Shown piece after piece: positions 1 to 9,555 of a stretch of 44,729 nucleotides of DNA (its first letter is position 1; every line of letters begins with the position of its first letter). Below the pieces are notes generated by a model, which did no database searches, had not been told where the DNA came from, and worked only from the letters and a program-made list of their open reading frames with translations. This stretch comes from a virus. The DNA is taken from positions 1-44,729 of the IMG/VR virus record IMGVR_UViG_3300027881_001057, one strand, 5' to 3'. The translations under genes and the position numbers were made by a program.

Positions 1-3000
1 GTTGAACGCCTGGTCTGCGGAATCCATGAGACCCCGGATTGTCAGTTCGATTTCGCGCCAGAGTTCTTCACCTTGTCGGGTTGTCCTGTCGATGCCTCCT
101 TGGAGGGCACGGAGACCGGCTATGTATTGGCTTCGTCCGATCTGGTCTGTCTGGAATAGGAAGTCGAGGTCGGACAGTCGCCGGTCGTAGAACTCTCTCT
201 GTGCTCGTGATTCTGCTTCGGCGAGAGCTTTTTCTGCTTCGAGTTTTTCGAGGTCGCCGGACGCTGCACGTAGTTGCTCCTGGGCTGCTTGCACGTCGAG
301 CAGCGCCTGAGCGAACGTGTCAGTGAGGTCACTGTTGACGCGGCGTTGCAGATCAGCGAAGTCGAGCGCGAGTTGTGCAAGACGCTCTCGTGCTTTGAGC
401 ACGTCGAGTTCTGCCTCGTATGCAGCTTGAGTGTCTTTCCCCCCGAGACCGAGAATGGTTTTGAGCCGGTCTTGGGCTGCTCGCAGGTCAGCTTGGGCTG
501 CTTTGATTTCGTCGCCTGTGCCTGCTGTCAGCCGGAAGAAAGCTGCTCGCCTGTCGGATTCTGCCAGTCGGAATTGGGCTACGGCATCGCGGAGTTCGAT
601 TTCTTTGGCGATGATCTCCTGCCGGTCCCGACCATCATTTCTCATGAAAGCTATTTCTGCTCTCAGCGCGTTGACAGTGGCAGCGATAGAAGCAATCTCA
701 TCAACAGAACTCTTATGTCGTAACGTCGAATTACGTGCAACAAGAATGGCATGACGCAGACGGTCATCTGTCGCGGCTTCGATGATCTGGTTCAGCCTGG
801 AGTCTTCAGCAGCGGAGACAGCGGCGACCCCTGCGGCTCCTGCAAAAAGGGCGGCTATCTGCCGTTGGAATTCTGCTTCAGCGCGGATGGCTTTGATTAG
901 CTCTCTGTAGGCTTTCTGCCGGTCTTGGAATGTCTTGGCGCGGTCTACGTCGAACTGAGCACGCGCGACCGCTTCTTCAAGTACGGCCTGGGTGTACTCA
1001 CGCTCTTTACCAGCGATCTCATCCATGATCTGCCGATAGATCTCACCACCTATACCGGAAGTGTTGAGGGCATCGTCAGCCTTGTCTCTAAGTATCCGTA
1101 GGAGTGCTGCAATTCGTGTCCTGTTGTCGCTTATTCCGCTGACGAGCGTCTCTTGACGGTCGAATTCTCCTTCGAATAGTTGCAGTCCTGAGAGCCTGAT
1201 CTGTTCAATTTGTCGTTCTATCTCGGCAATTTCTTCTTCGTCGCCACCGGCTTGCGCTTGGGCTAGGGATCGTTGAGCATCGGCAAGCACAGCATCGTTC
1301 CGTTTGCGTGCAACCGCTGTCGTTGTAAAGCCCAATTGCAGGTTGGTCTGAACCAGTTGCAATGCTTCTTGAATTTCTCCTACGGTGAGAACTTCGCCCC
1401 ATTCCCGGATCGTTCCAGCAATATCGGTGTACACGAGACGAACGCCATCTATCAGAAGGCCTTGTCGTGCGAGTCTGCGAGCAACTCCTACTAGATCGCC
1501 TTCGTTGACAACATCGTCAGGACTAATTTCAGAGACAGCTAAGGCGATGCGTCCGATTTCTTTCTGGATCGGGACAAGCTGATCCACCATTTGATCTGTC
1601 GTTCCACCCAGTTCGGCGTTGATCAGATCCAGGTTGGCCCCTAGGACAGCAAGCCTCGCAAGCAATTTTTCTTTTTGTAGACCCGCTGTCTCTCGTTCGA
1701 ACGCTGCTGGAGTACCTCCGAAGGTTGCTTCACCACCAAACAGATCTCGGAACGGCCCAAGGAACGCAACAGCAAACGAAGTCAACTCTGTGAAGAATCC
1801 TTCTTCGCCACCAGGCCTAAGTGCCCCCAGCTTTTCGAGACGCTCGTTGACAGCTTGCAAACGAGCATCAGCATCGGACAGCGCCTGGCCCATAGCTTCG
1901 GCGTCTGCCTTTAGCTCCTTTGTGCGATCCGAGATCCCTTTTTCACTCGTTTCGCCGGGATCTCCGAAGATCCGATCGATGATACTTTTCGCCCCGACGA
2001 TGGCTCCGCCGATAACTACGAACGCTCCCGCCAGTTGCAGTACCCGGCCAATCAGACGACTGATAAACCCTCCGATCCTGAGTATGCCCACACCAAGCCC
2101 TCTCAGGATTGCGCCGAGACCCGTTACTCGGGTCGCCAGAAGCGATGTGATAAACGCTACTTCTCCCCTAGCAAACGCCAGAGCATTTTCAGCGACAGTG
2201 GCTATCCCAGTTGTGGCAGTCCCGGCCAGAATGGAGCTATGCCAGAGCAGCAGCCGTACTCGGACTGCGGTTATTGCACCCTGTACCAACCTCAAAGGCG
2301 CAAGAAATAATGTGCTGATGGCCGTCCCTGCCTTGGCTGCTACACCATCAACTTTCCTCATGTTTCCCAGCAGTGTTGTCAGACCGAAAGCACCACCGAT
2401 TTTGGCTCCGATTACTGCTCCCTTCCCGGTACCTCCACCGAGGAGTCCCTGGAAAACGTCGATCAGGGTCGAGGCTCCTCGTACGTTGGCGATGAGTTTT
2501 ATGCTGGCAATGAGGCTCTTCAAGGCTAGAGCAGCGGTGACCATTCCGATCAGAAATTTGAGTCCATCACCTAAACCTGTATTGAGGAACGGCAGCCGAA
2601 CCCTGTTGAGAGCTTCGAACACGGTGACAGCCGCTTCTGCGATCGAGTTGATCACCTTGAGGATGCCTTCCAGGGCGAGGAGAAGCACTTTGATAGGGGT
2701 GATGACACCTAGCTGCTGAAGGTTTTGTGCCAGCGTCTGGAATTCAGTGGAGATACCTTCAATGGTTCCTGATACTGTCGCCAGGAGGACAGCCAGCCGG
2801 GATTCTGCACCACCGGCAGCATCATCGAACGATTCGAAGATTTCGTCTACTAGACCTTCGCTGGCTCCTTGCAGGAGGGCTGAGATAAACTGGGTTTCTC
2901 GTCTTCCTCCGATGATCTCGGCAATCTTGTTTTGGAGACCCGTGTCTAGGGATTGGTACTGTTCGATGATCTTGAAGAGGGCCTGACGGCCTCCGTCGAA

Positions 3001-5040
3001 GAAGTCTGCTGGCGTCAGCAGGAACTCATCGAACGCGTTAGCGGTTCTGAGGAGTTGGTCGCGCACTTCAGGCGACGTGAACTGCGCGAAGGCTCGTCCC
3101 AGCTTATCAGAGACGTTTTGGCCTGTAGCTCCTGTTCTACGTACGGCTGTAGCTACTAGAGCGAACGTGTCCTCGATGCTGAACCCGAGAGTGCGGAACA
3201 GTTCGGCGAGTCCCGCGGACCCTTCGAGGGTGTCCTCGACGGAGGTGCCGAATCGCTGTTGGATTCTGGTCGCCAAGTCGAGGGACTTGGAGTAGAGGGC
3301 TGCCTGCGCCCGCTGTCGCTCCTGGTCATCCTCTATGCCTACCAGGGTGACGGAATAGGCTTCTGCTACGGCTGTGAGGGCACGTAGAGCTTCTGACTGG
3401 TCGATGGTGGCGATTCTGGTTGCGAGGATTTGTGCTCGTGTAGCTGTCATCGCAGCGTCGATGTCTGTAAACCTGGAGATCATCTGGAAGGCTGCTGCGT
3501 TGACTTCGGTGGGTAGAGCGTTGAAGTCGTCAGCGATTTGGAGGACTTGCCTTCGGACCCCTTCTAGTTCGCGTTCGAATTCGGCTGTCCCTCGTTCGGC
3601 TTCGATATCAAATTCGAGTGATGTGGAAATGTCCGCGAATGTCCGTTCGACTTCCACCGCTGCCTGGAAGAATTCTCTGACTAGGCGTTGCACTCCGAAG
3701 AGGAGTGCTCCCGACAGGGCGAATTGGAGAGTGGCTGTGAACCGGCGTCCGAAGTCTCGTGCCGCGCCGAGGAGCAGCCGGTTGAGGAGGCTCATCCCTT
3801 TGAAGATTTCGTCTTCGTTGAGAGGTAGCGGTATTCCTTGTGCGGGTATCCGCTCGAACTGGTCTACGAGTTCTCTCGCACGAACAGTTGCGGACGCCAG
3901 TTTTTCTTCTTCGTCGGGTGAGAGGATTTCTTGTCCGTCAAACGACTGGAGGATCTGTTCGACCTCTTGTAGTTCCGACTGGAAGTCGTCGCCAAGGAGA
4001 CCCGCGACGGCTTGTTCAGAGTTGACGATCAATTCTGCATAGGCGTCGTTGATCTGGGCCAGTCGAGCCAGGATTTCGGAGGCTCCGACTGACGCTCCGC
4101 CGCTGGATTCGATAGCGAACAGTTGCTCCGCATTTTGAACTCGAAGATCTTCAAGATTGGCGACATTGAGCAACGCGTCCTGTTCTGCAAGCTGTGCCGC
4201 TGCCAGCCGTTCTTTGAGTTCGACTTGTCTAGCCAGGGCTGCTGCTCGTTCTTCATCCGAGGCTGTCGTCTGGAACTGTGCTGCTTCGGCGAGTCCAGCA
4301 CCTTGAGATGCTTGTCGTGCAGCCGCGACTTCCCGTTCTGCCGTCGCAACGGCTTTCCTGGCTGTTGCGATCCTGAGCGACAAGTCGAGTTCCCTTTGTA
4401 ACAACGTGTCGCCCTCTTGGGGGACTGCCCGCCTGAACCGTGCTGACTCTTCTGCTAGCTGTCGTCTAAGTTCGGCCTGTCGTTCGAGCAGCAGGTTCTC
4501 TCGGGCTGTGACCAGTTCCTGGAGCCTGTCTCCTCCCGGTTTGAGACCTGCGATCTGTTGGAGCAGAGTGACACGGGTGAATTCGAGCCGGTTGGTGAGT
4601 TCAGCAAGGTTCGCTTCGCGTTGTTTTGTTTCAAGGACTCTCTGGCCTTGGTTAGCCAGGAGTGTCTCTAGCTGGACCCGTTCGTGTTCGATAGCCAGGA
4701 TGCGTTCTTGCAACTGGACTTGAAGTTGTTCTTTCTCGCTTCCCGTCGCGAACTTGCCTGTTCCTTCAAGTCCTGGGGCTAGCCCCGCCAGTTCTTTGGT
4801 GAGACTGACCCTGGGTTTCGCCAGTGACGTTTGCAGGAGTTCGATTTCCTGGCGGAGGTTGGCGATCCGGGCCGTGGCGCGGTTGGCTCCAACCTCGAAT
4901 TCTTGGGTGAACCGTTGGAAGCCTTCGCCGAGGTCGCCTTCCTTGTCGAGGGCGCGTATCGACTGGCGGAACTGGTCGACTTTAGCGAGTACACGATCGA
5001 GGCCGACCGCATCAAATTCGAAAATGAACTTCTCGACCAC
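1..5040 (-). CDS. Tape measure protein (C-terminus cut by the window edge)
   Basis: Open minus-strand frame from a GTG at 5040 to the window edge with no stop, so at least 1680 residues. The product sets tail length and is packed in the tail tube. Early residues are long, charged, heptad-like stretches (start VEKFIFEFDAVGLDRV). The middle (about 2000-2560) is glycine/alanine-rich and hydrophobic, with possible membrane segments. Coiled coil returns near the left edge. It follows the frameshifted chaperone genes, the canonical place for this gene. The overlapping plus-strand frames are shadows. Identity as tape measure is firm from length, composition and position; the C-terminal domain is not visible. 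Confidence 0.9.
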   Translation of the reverse strand, partial: MVEKFIFEFDAVGLDRVLAKVDQFRQSIRALDKEGDLGEGFQRFTQEFEVGANRATARIANLRQEIELLQTSLAKPRVSLTKELAGLAPGLEGTGKFATGSEKEQLQVQLQERILAIEHERVQLETLLANQGQRVLETKQREANLAELTNRLEFTRVTLLQQIAGLKPGGDRLQELVTARENLLLERQAELRRQLAEESARFRRAVPQEGDTLLQRELDLSLRIATARKAVATAEREVAAARQASQGAGLAEAAQFQTTASDEERAAALARQVELKERLAAAQLAEQDALLNVANLEDLRVQNAEQLFAIESSGGASVGASEILARLAQINDAYAELIVNSEQAVAGLLGDDFQSELQEVEQILQSFDGQEILSPDEEEKLASATVRARELVDQFERIPAQGIPLPLNEDEIFKGMSLLNRLLLGAARDFGRRFTATLQFALSGALLFGVQRLVREFFQAAVEVERTFADISTSLEFDIEAERGTAEFERELEGVRRQVLQIADDFNALPTEVNAAAFQMISRFTDIDAAMTATRAQILATRIATIDQSEALRALTAVAEAYSVTLVGIEDDQERQRAQAALYSKSLDLATRIQQRFGTSVEDTLEGSAGLAELFRTLGFSIEDTFALVATAVRRTGATGQNVSDKLGRAFAQFTSPEVRDQLLRTANAFDEFLLTPADFFDGGRQALFKIIEQYQSLDTGLQNKIAEIIGGRRETQFISALLQGASEGLVDEIFESFDDAAGGAESRLAVLLATVSGTIEGISTEFQTLAQNLQQLGVITPIKVLLLALEGILKVINSIAEAAVTVFEALNRVRLPFLNTGLGDGLKFLIGMVTAALALKSLIASIKLIANVRGASTLIDVFQGLLGGGTGKGAVIGAKIGGAFGLTTLLGNMRKVDGVAAKAGTAISTLFLAPLRLVQGAITAVRVRLLLWHSSILAGTATTGIATVAENALAFARGEVAFITSLLATRVTGLGAILRGLGVGILRIGGFISRLIGRVLQLAGAFVVIGGAIVGAKSIIDRIFGDPGETSEKGISDRTKELKADAEAMGQALSDADARLQAVNERLEKLGALRPGGEEGFFTELTSFAVAFLGPFRDLFGGEATFGGTPAAFERETAGLQKEKLLARLAVLGANLDLINAELGGTTDQMVDQLVPIQKEIGRIALAVSEISPDDVVNEGDLVGVARRLARQGLLIDGVRLVYTDIAGTIREWGEVLTVGEIQEALQLVQTNLQLGFTTTAVARKRNDAVLADAQRSLAQAQAGGDEEEIAEIERQIEQIRLSGLQLFEGEFDRQETLVSGISDNRTRIAALLRILRDKADDALNTSGIGGEIYRQIMDEIAGKEREYTQAVLEEAVARAQFDVDRAKTFQDRQKAYRELIKAIRAEAEFQRQIAALFAGAAGVAAVSAAEDSRLNQIIEAATDDRLRHAILVARNSTLRHKSSVDEIASIAATVNALRAEIAFMRNDGRDRQEIIAKEIELRDAVAQFRLAESDRRAAFFRLTAGTGDEIKAAQADLRAAQDRLKTILGLGGKDTQAAYEAELDVLKARERLAQLALDFADLQRRVNSDLTDTFAQALLDVQAAQEQLRAASGDLEKLEAEKALAEAESRAQREFYDRRLSDLDFLFQTDQIGRSQYIAGLRALQGGIDRTTRQGEELWREIELTIRGLMDSADQAFN

Positions 5041-5043
5041 TGC

Positions 5044-6194
5044 CTACCTCGGAATGAGCGCTTCTCTGTCTACTAACTGGTTCCCCATCGAGGGAACTTC
5101 CTCAGCCCCTTCATAGGTGGACTGCTTCCCTTGCGTCTTCTTGGTACGACGCTTGTCGACATCCTTAAACCAGTCGTCCAACAGATCCGCGCTCCACCAC
5201 AAGCGGCGGGGCGGAACCTCATCCTTTTGCAGGTTCTCGAACCAGCTTAATACCATCAGCGCCTCGTTGACGGTCTGAACCAAGGTGTAGTCTGCGTGTT
5301 GGATGCCGTCCGGCCAGAGTGTCCCTCCCGCTCCTTTCTGTGCCCGTATGAGGGCTAAGAAGGGAGGGGAGTGAGCGAGTTTTTTAAGGCGTCCACATCC
5401 AAATCCACCTCGTTGAGACCGTCCATCAGTTGCTCCTGGACGACATTGGGAAGAGACTTGATCTGGCTGGACCTCCTGAAGTACAACTGAGTGTGGTCGT
5501 TGGGATACCGAACGGCGTAGTAAAGCTGTTCGTATTTGAACGATGCGAACCATTGGAGATCGCATTCCAATTCGATCCGCTGCTGAATCAGATCTTTCCG
5601 TAGAGCCTTGATATTCTCTAACGCGATTTCGATTTTCTTGTCTGTGACAAGATCCGCACTTCGGGCTGCCACGTCAGCCTGGAACTGATCCTGGATCGTG
5701 GTGAGTCGTACCACTTCAGGGTCAGCCTCGATGTCGATCTGTCCTTCTTCTGCCTTGGCTGCGTCCAATGCTTTGTTGTGGACGTTGATCTCTTCGAATC
5801 TGGCCTGTAGGCCGTCGAGTACCGCAGTCCACTTTTCGCCTTCCTTCCCCCAGTCGGAGCCGAACTCCTCGGAGAAGAGCACATCGTTGAGGGCTTGACG
5901 TTCCAGGTTCCTGGTGTACTTCTCCAGGATGGCCTCTACCAGAGCTTCCTTGTCCATAGCCTCGGCATCTTGGACCAGGGCTAACCGTTCATCAGATTCG
6001 GGGTCCATAAGTTCGTGGTATCGGCGCGCCCGGTCAGCACGTGCTTTCCTCATGCACTCTTCGTGCTGGTCAGGGTTGGGTCGTTCCACCCAGACTGCGG
6101 TTTCGGGTTTGCCTGGATAGGTGATAGGCACTTCTTGCCCGGTTTCGAACAGATCAGTTAGGTGTGCGGGCTGCGTTGAAGCAACATCTGGCAT
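5044..6194 (-). CDS. Tail assembly chaperone, -1 frameshift fusion (gpGT-like)
   Basis: After residue 272 of the short form, a -1 slip on A AAA AAC enters a second frame that stays open to 5044 and adds about 111 residues (LAHSPPFLALIRAQKG..., ending DREALIPR). The product is about 383 residues. The zero-frame codons TTA AAA AAC are exactly those needed for tandem slippage. The extension has no convincing start codon or ribosome site of its own, so it is probably made only by frameshifting. In lambda-like phages the fusion recruits tail tube protein to the tape measure complex. The upstream part of the second frame (5386-5565) is a shadow. Confidence 0.8.
5355..6194 (-). CDS. Tail assembly chaperone, short form (gpG-like)
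   Basis: 279 residues, starting at ATG 6194 after a strong AAGGATGG ribosome site. Acidic and helical (start MPDVASTQPAHLTDLFETGQ). It lies between the major tail protein and the tape measure gene, where siphoviruses encode the chaperones that coat the tape measure protein during tail assembly. An A AAA AAC slippery heptamer sits in frame near the 3' end (5379-5385), seven codons before the stop, as in lambda G/GT. It is the first gene after a terminator hairpin and has a GTTCGTAGG element just upstream of its ribosome site, so it probably starts a transcript. Confidence 0.85.
   Translation of the reverse strand: MPDVASTQPAHLTDLFETGQEVPITYPGKPETAVWVERPNPDQHEECMRKARADRARRYHELMDPESDERLALVQDAEAMDKEALVEAILEKYTRNLERQALNDVLFSEEFGSDWGKEGEKWTAVLDGLQARFEEINVHNKALDAAKAEEGQIDIEADPEVVRLTTIQDQFQADVAARSADLVTDKKIEIALENIKALRKDLIQQRIELECDLQWFASFKYEQLYYAVRYPNDHTQLYFRRSSQIKSLPNVVQEQLMDGLNEVDLDVDALKNSLTPLPS
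5379..5385 (-). promoter_or_regulatory. Programmed -1 ribosomal frameshift site
   Basis: Minus-strand heptamer A AAA AAC, with AAA and AAC in the zero frame. It fits the X XXY YYZ rule and lies where the short chaperone frame and the extension frame overlap. No downstream stimulator structure was worked out. Confidence 0.85.
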
Positions 6195-6208
6195 TCTTCC
6201 ATCCTTCC

Positions 6209-6218
6209 TACGAACGTT
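6209..6218 (-). promoter_or_regulatory. GTTCG-type operator/leader element before the tail chaperone
   Basis: Minus strand reads AACGTTCGTA directly followed by GGAAGGATGG, the ribosome site. The same arrangement occurs before the gene at 10113. It is one member of the recurrent element described in the findings. Confidence 0.55.
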
Positions 6219-6235
6219 GTCACTCTACACGAGAG

Positions 6236-6262
6236 AAAGGGAGCCGTGAGGCTCCCTCTCTC
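6236..6262 (-). terminator. Hairpin terminator after the major tail protein gene
   Basis: Perfect AGGGAGCC / GGCTCCCT stem with a four-base loop, flanked by AGAG/CTCT extensions. It lies between the tail tube stop (6289) and the chaperone start (6194). A strong terminator after an abundant structural gene is expected. Confidence 0.75.
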
Positions 6263-6288
6263 GATTCCTCGCCGCTAATGAGGAAGGC

Positions 6289-7512
6289 TTAAGGAACAGC
6301 ACCCTTGTATATGTCGAGGTCTCCGCCTGCTGACGTGAACGCGAAGTCGACTTCGAGCTTGTTCCCGACCTGCCCGGAGATAGCCTCCGGGTCGAACTGT
6401 GCGTCCGGTACCCGCAGAGTCTGGATCGTGGTTCCGTCTGTCGGTGATTTGACCACCAGCCGCAAGTCGAGTTCTGGAGGATCGGTCACAGCGTTCACGA
6501 TCGCAGGAGATGTGATCCCGTGAGCGTCGAGAATCTGGTCGAAGAGGGCAGCAGCGGTAGCTGCCTTCATTGTGATAGTCCCGGTCACGTCAGGAACGTC
6601 GAAGTCCTGGTCCACAACGAACGGGTTGTCGAACTCTTCGTCACGTTCGAGAGTGGCCCGCCATTCCATAGACGCCGACTGGACTCCAAACCACTTGTCC
6701 TGGGCTGCGCCTAGCTGCACTTCGACGTAGCGGCCTTTGACGGCTGCTGGTGTCGCTGCGGCGACTGCCTTGTGGACACCCTGGGCGTAGGTGGCTGCTG
6801 CTGCGTTGCCGTAGAGCACCCACATGTTGGTCGTCGCCGGGTAGGTCGCCGTGAAGTCGATGGTGGTGGAGGTTTGGGTGTAGTCGGTGATCGTCCGTAG
6901 CCTCGTCCACGTGGAGGGGGTCGTGGTGGTGTCTTCGGTCATCGCCCCGAGCACATAAGTGGTAACACCATCAATCACGGTGGAGAGGGCAGGCCCTGCT
7001 ACTCCGCCTGTACCCGCTCCGAACGTAAAGATAGTGGCGATTCCATCTCCGACGAAGGCTTCGCGGTATACGGAGCCTGGCACGTAGTAGATGGCATCTC
7101 CACGCAATCCGACTGTCAGAGCACCAGGGTTGTCGAGGGAGAAGTTGTAGGCCAGGGACTCGACGTTGAGGTATGGGATTATCAGTCCTCGGACTGTCGT
7201 GAACAGTCCTTCTCCCTTGAACGGGGAGATGACATCCATAGGCGCAACATCGATTTCAGCGTCGTACTTCGTCCCTGCTGCGTCACCTGGGGCTGCGTTG
7301 AATAGCAGTTCGTGGATCTCGGTGCCCATGTCGAACGTTTCCATCTCGAACGACAAGTCGGGAATATCACGAATCGTGGCAACAGCCTGGTAGTTGCCAA
7401 GCTCTTCGATTCGTTCAGTGTTGACGTTTACCGATCCTGCCCCAGCAGATTGAATTCTGTCAACCAGAAAATCATTACCTACATGGAGGATCTGGCCAGC
7501 CTTGATAGCCAT
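6289..7512 (-). CDS. Major tail (tube) protein
   Basis: 407 residues from ATG 7512 with an AAAGGATGG ribosome site. It begins MAIKAGQILHVGNDFLVDRI and is rich in beta-strand-type sequence. It is flanked by a terminator downstream and its own promoter upstream, as expected for the most abundant tail protein. It sits after the head-completion genes and before the tail chaperones. The middle (about residues 150-260) is Thr/Ala/Gly-rich and may be an added surface domain, since simple tube proteins are shorter. The call rests on gene order and character, not on a motif. Confidence 0.75.
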   Translation of the reverse strand: MAIKAGQILHVGNDFLVDRIQSAGAGSVNVNTERIEELGNYQAVATIRDIPDLSFEMETFDMGTEIHELLFNAAPGDAAGTKYDAEIDVAPMDVISPFKGEGLFTTVRGLIIPYLNVESLAYNFSLDNPGALTVGLRGDAIYYVPGSVYREAFVGDGIATIFTFGAGTGGVAGPALSTVIDGVTTYVLGAMTEDTTTTPSTWTRLRTITDYTQTSTTIDFTATYPATTNMWVLYGNAAAATYAQGVHKAVAAATPAAVKGRYVEVQLGAAQDKWFGVQSASMEWRATLERDEEFDNPFVVDQDFDVPDVTGTITMKAATAAALFDQILDAHGITSPAIVNAVTDPPELDLRLVVKSPTDGTTIQTLRVPDAQFDPEAISGQVGNKLEVDFAFTSAGGDLDIYKGAVP

Positions 7513-7548
7513 CGTTCACCATCCTTTGGAACCTTTAGGTCTGGGAGA

Positions 7549-7557
7549 AGGCTAGCA
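7549..7557 (-). promoter_or_regulatory. Extended -10 promoter for the major tail protein
   Basis: Minus strand reads TGTGCTAGCCT, an extended -10 with hexamer TAGCCT, about 35 bases upstream of the tail tube start. A GTTCG-type element (minus strand TCGCACGAACGT, 7559-7570) abuts it on the upstream side, so a bound regulator would contact the promoter. Confidence 0.55.
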
Positions 7558-7582
7558 CACGTTCGTGCGAGCATTTGGTGTC

Positions 7583-8323
7583 TCAGCTTCGGCGGAACTC
7601 TCCGAAGATCTGGCGAATCGCTTTCTGATACTGATCAAAAATGTGTGCTCCGTTGGGGCCAACCACATGATTCCAGGCGTCTTCGATGAAGTGTCGACCT
7701 TCGATTCCTCTGACGCGGGATTTGCGGGGACGGACGACGCCTCGGCCACCTTCAGCTTGGGTCCGTCTCCCTCTCTCGAATCCGACACGGCGGCTCCCTA
7801 CGGGACCTAGCGGACCTCGTGGCGCTTTCTTGGTGCCGCCTGTTCCGAACGCTCTTGCTCTACGGGCGTACTCGCCGTAGAGGATGAACGTGTCGCCTGC
7901 GGTGCGTCCTCGTAGCTGCTGCGGGGTCCCCCCTTGGAGGAACAGGCCAGCGGGCATCGTCATGAAATTCCATCCATATTCGAGGCCGCGCCAGTGGGCT
8001 GCTCGCCGGTCAAGTTCGGCCACATCAGGGAAGCCGACCCCCTTGGCGACTACACCCTTCCCAGGGTTGATAATCCGCGACTGGAGTGCTGCCTTGTGTC
8101 CGTGCTTACCAGTCAGTCGTCCTGTCAGGCGGTGTCCTGTCCGGTTTCCTGACTCCCATGGTCTGACGATGGTCTGTTCCAGGATCGCCTTGGCCTGTAC
8201 GGTCAGTTGAAGCGCTACCTGTTTGTGGATGTTATCAAGCCGCTTGTCAGCGAACTGTTCGAGGGCCACCCTGAACTGGAAGGCGGGATCACCGACTATG
8301 CGATAGCGGAGCGGGGTTGCCAT
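7583..8323 (-). CDS. Tail completion / head-tail joining protein (HK97 gp10-like)
   Basis: 246 residues. The N-terminus (FRVALEQFADKRLDNIHKQ) is an amphipathic helix like those of gp10-type neck proteins. The middle is very basic (GGTKKAPRGPLGPVGSRRVG) and the end has GRHFIEDAW. It sits between the head-closure genes and the tail tube gene. Its start overlaps the end of the preceding gene by 35 bases, implying translational coupling. The extra Arg/Gly-rich loop (about residues 160-210) is unusual. Confidence 0.55.
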   Translation of the reverse strand: MATPLRYRIVGDPAFQFRVALEQFADKRLDNIHKQVALQLTVQAKAILEQTIVRPWESGNRTGHRLTGRLTGKHGHKAALQSRIINPGKGVVAKGVGFPDVAELDRRAAHWRGLEYGWNFMTMPAGLFLQGGTPQQLRGRTAGDTFILYGEYARRARAFGTGGTKKAPRGPLGPVGSRRVGFERGRRTQAEGGRGVVRPRKSRVRGIEGRHFIEDAWNHVVGPNGAHIFDQYQKAIRQIFGEFRRS

Positions 8324-8582
8324 CTAGTCTCCCGATTCGGTCGTGGAGTCTGGCTAGCTCATCCACCCAGAACTCGTTGATCGCTCCGGTCTCTGAGGAG
8401 ACCATGTCCATAGCCAGATCCTGATAGTCGCCGAGCAGCGACAGGATTTTGGCTCTGGCTGCGTCCTGTGCTTCTGGTTGTACCTCATCGTCCAGATGCG
8501 GCCACACGTTCTCTTCCATGTAGGTGAGGAGCGTGGCGATGGTGCGTCTGCCTCTGGTTGCCAGGAGGTCTTTGGCGTTCAT
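8289..8582 (-). CDS. Small head-tail connector region protein
   Basis: 97 residues, starting MNAKDLLATRGRRTIATLL at ATG 8582. That ATG overlaps the stop of the upstream gene (ATGA), so the start is firm. Helical and acidic. Its position between the putative tail terminator and the gp10-like gene suggests a neck or connector role; no motif recognised. Confidence 0.6.
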   Translation of the reverse strand: MNAKDLLATRGRRTIATLLTYMEENVWPHLDDEVQPEAQDAARAKILSLLGDYQDLAMDMVSSETGAINEFWVDELARLHDRIGRLDGNPAPLSHSR

Positions 8583-9073
8583 GGGTGCGGCCTTCCGTAA
8601 TCGATCACCGAGAACGAGAGCACATACCAGTGTTTCTGCCATTTGTTGACGGCACGGTCGGGTTTGCGTTTGTCGGCGTCGTCTTGGACTTCGACGGTGA
8701 ACACTTCAGGGTCGCCTATGTCGGAGTAGTCAAATACGGGTTGAGATGGGTTGGCCTTGAGGAATTCGAAGATGTCCCCTCGGACATGTCTGCCGATTGC
8801 GTCGTTTTCGGCGAAGAAGTCCACGAAGAAAATGATCTCTTCGTCTGTAGTGGGACTGCCCATTTCGGTTGGGACACCACCACCGTCACCCATTGAGAAG
8901 GCGAGCGTGTTGAACGCTACCTCGGCGTCTTCGTCCGGGAACTCGTCAACCATGACAATATCCGAATGTTCCCGCCCCGCGTCGAACCAGCCAAGGGTTG
9001 TCAGTTGGGTTTCGATAGCCTTATAGAGGCTCTCGTGGATGATCCGATCTCGGAGTCCGCCATCGGGCGGCAT
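8579..9073 (-). CDS. Putative tail terminator protein
   Basis: 164 residues from ATG 9073, which overlaps the previous stop (TGATG). Starts MPPDGGLRDRIIHESLYKAI; mixed alpha/beta with a segment EIIFFVDFFAENDAIGRHVRG, similar in style to the small terminator proteins that cap the tail tube. Assigned from position before the tail tube gene and from size. A longer upstream frame overlaps the neighbour and was not used. Confidence 0.5.
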   Translation of the reverse strand: MPPDGGLRDRIIHESLYKAIETQLTTLGWFDAGREHSDIVMVDEFPDEDAEVAFNTLAFSMGDGGGVPTEMGSPTTDEEIIFFVDFFAENDAIGRHVRGDIFEFLKANPSQPVFDYSDIGDPEVFTVEVQDDADKRKPDRAVNKWQKHWYVLSFSVIDYGRPHP

Positions 9074-9546
9074 CAGACTGTGTCCTCGGCTTGGAAGTGG
9101 GCCTGGTAGATAGACAGTCCGCCTAGTCCGATGGTGGGCTTCCAATACCGGAACCACCATTTGGTCAAAGCTGGCCCTATCACCACATGGGAACTGTTCA
9201 CAACAGCGGGGTAGTCGGTCTGCATGAGCGTGACTACGACAGTGCTGGGAAAGAAGTCTCCTACTTCTGAGTATTGGGCACCTGCACGCCCTAACGGAGA
9301 GAAGAACTCGACTGCGCATATCGGCAGAACAGGTGGCGTGGTCGTGTCGGTGTCTGGGGCAGTGGTCCAGTCCCACGGCAGGTCTTCGCTGTCGTGGTCA
9401 GTCCACGTAACCTGCCGCTCGAAATAGAACGTAGGTTTTTCTGCGTCGTCTTCGGGCAGCCCGAGCACCATTGTCCGTCTGAGTGCCGTCTCGACGTTGC
9501 TTGGGATCGTCGCAATGGCCTTGACCCCGGCATGGACGATCGCCAT
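9073..9546 (-). CDS. Putative head closure (stopper) protein
   Basis: 157 residues from ATG 9546 (MAIVHAGVKAIATIPSNVET). Predominantly beta, with Thr/Pro-rich loops. It lies directly after the gene at 9556-10113 and is coupled to the next gene. Head closure proteins normally occupy this slot. No specific motif seen. Confidence 0.45.
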   Translation of the reverse strand: MAIVHAGVKAIATIPSNVETALRRTMVLGLPEDDAEKPTFYFERQVTWTDHDSEDLPWDWTTAPDTDTTTPPVLPICAVEFFSPLGRAGAQYSEVGDFFPSTVVVTLMQTDYPAVVNSSHVVIGPALTKWWFRYWKPTIGLGGLSIYQAHFQAEDTV

Positions 9547-9555
9547 GTGTCTCCC

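Noticed and set aside
1619-2719. 366-residue plus-strand frame
   Set aside because: Antisense to the tape measure gene, which is open throughout; low-complexity Ser/Pro/Arg composition and no ribosome site.
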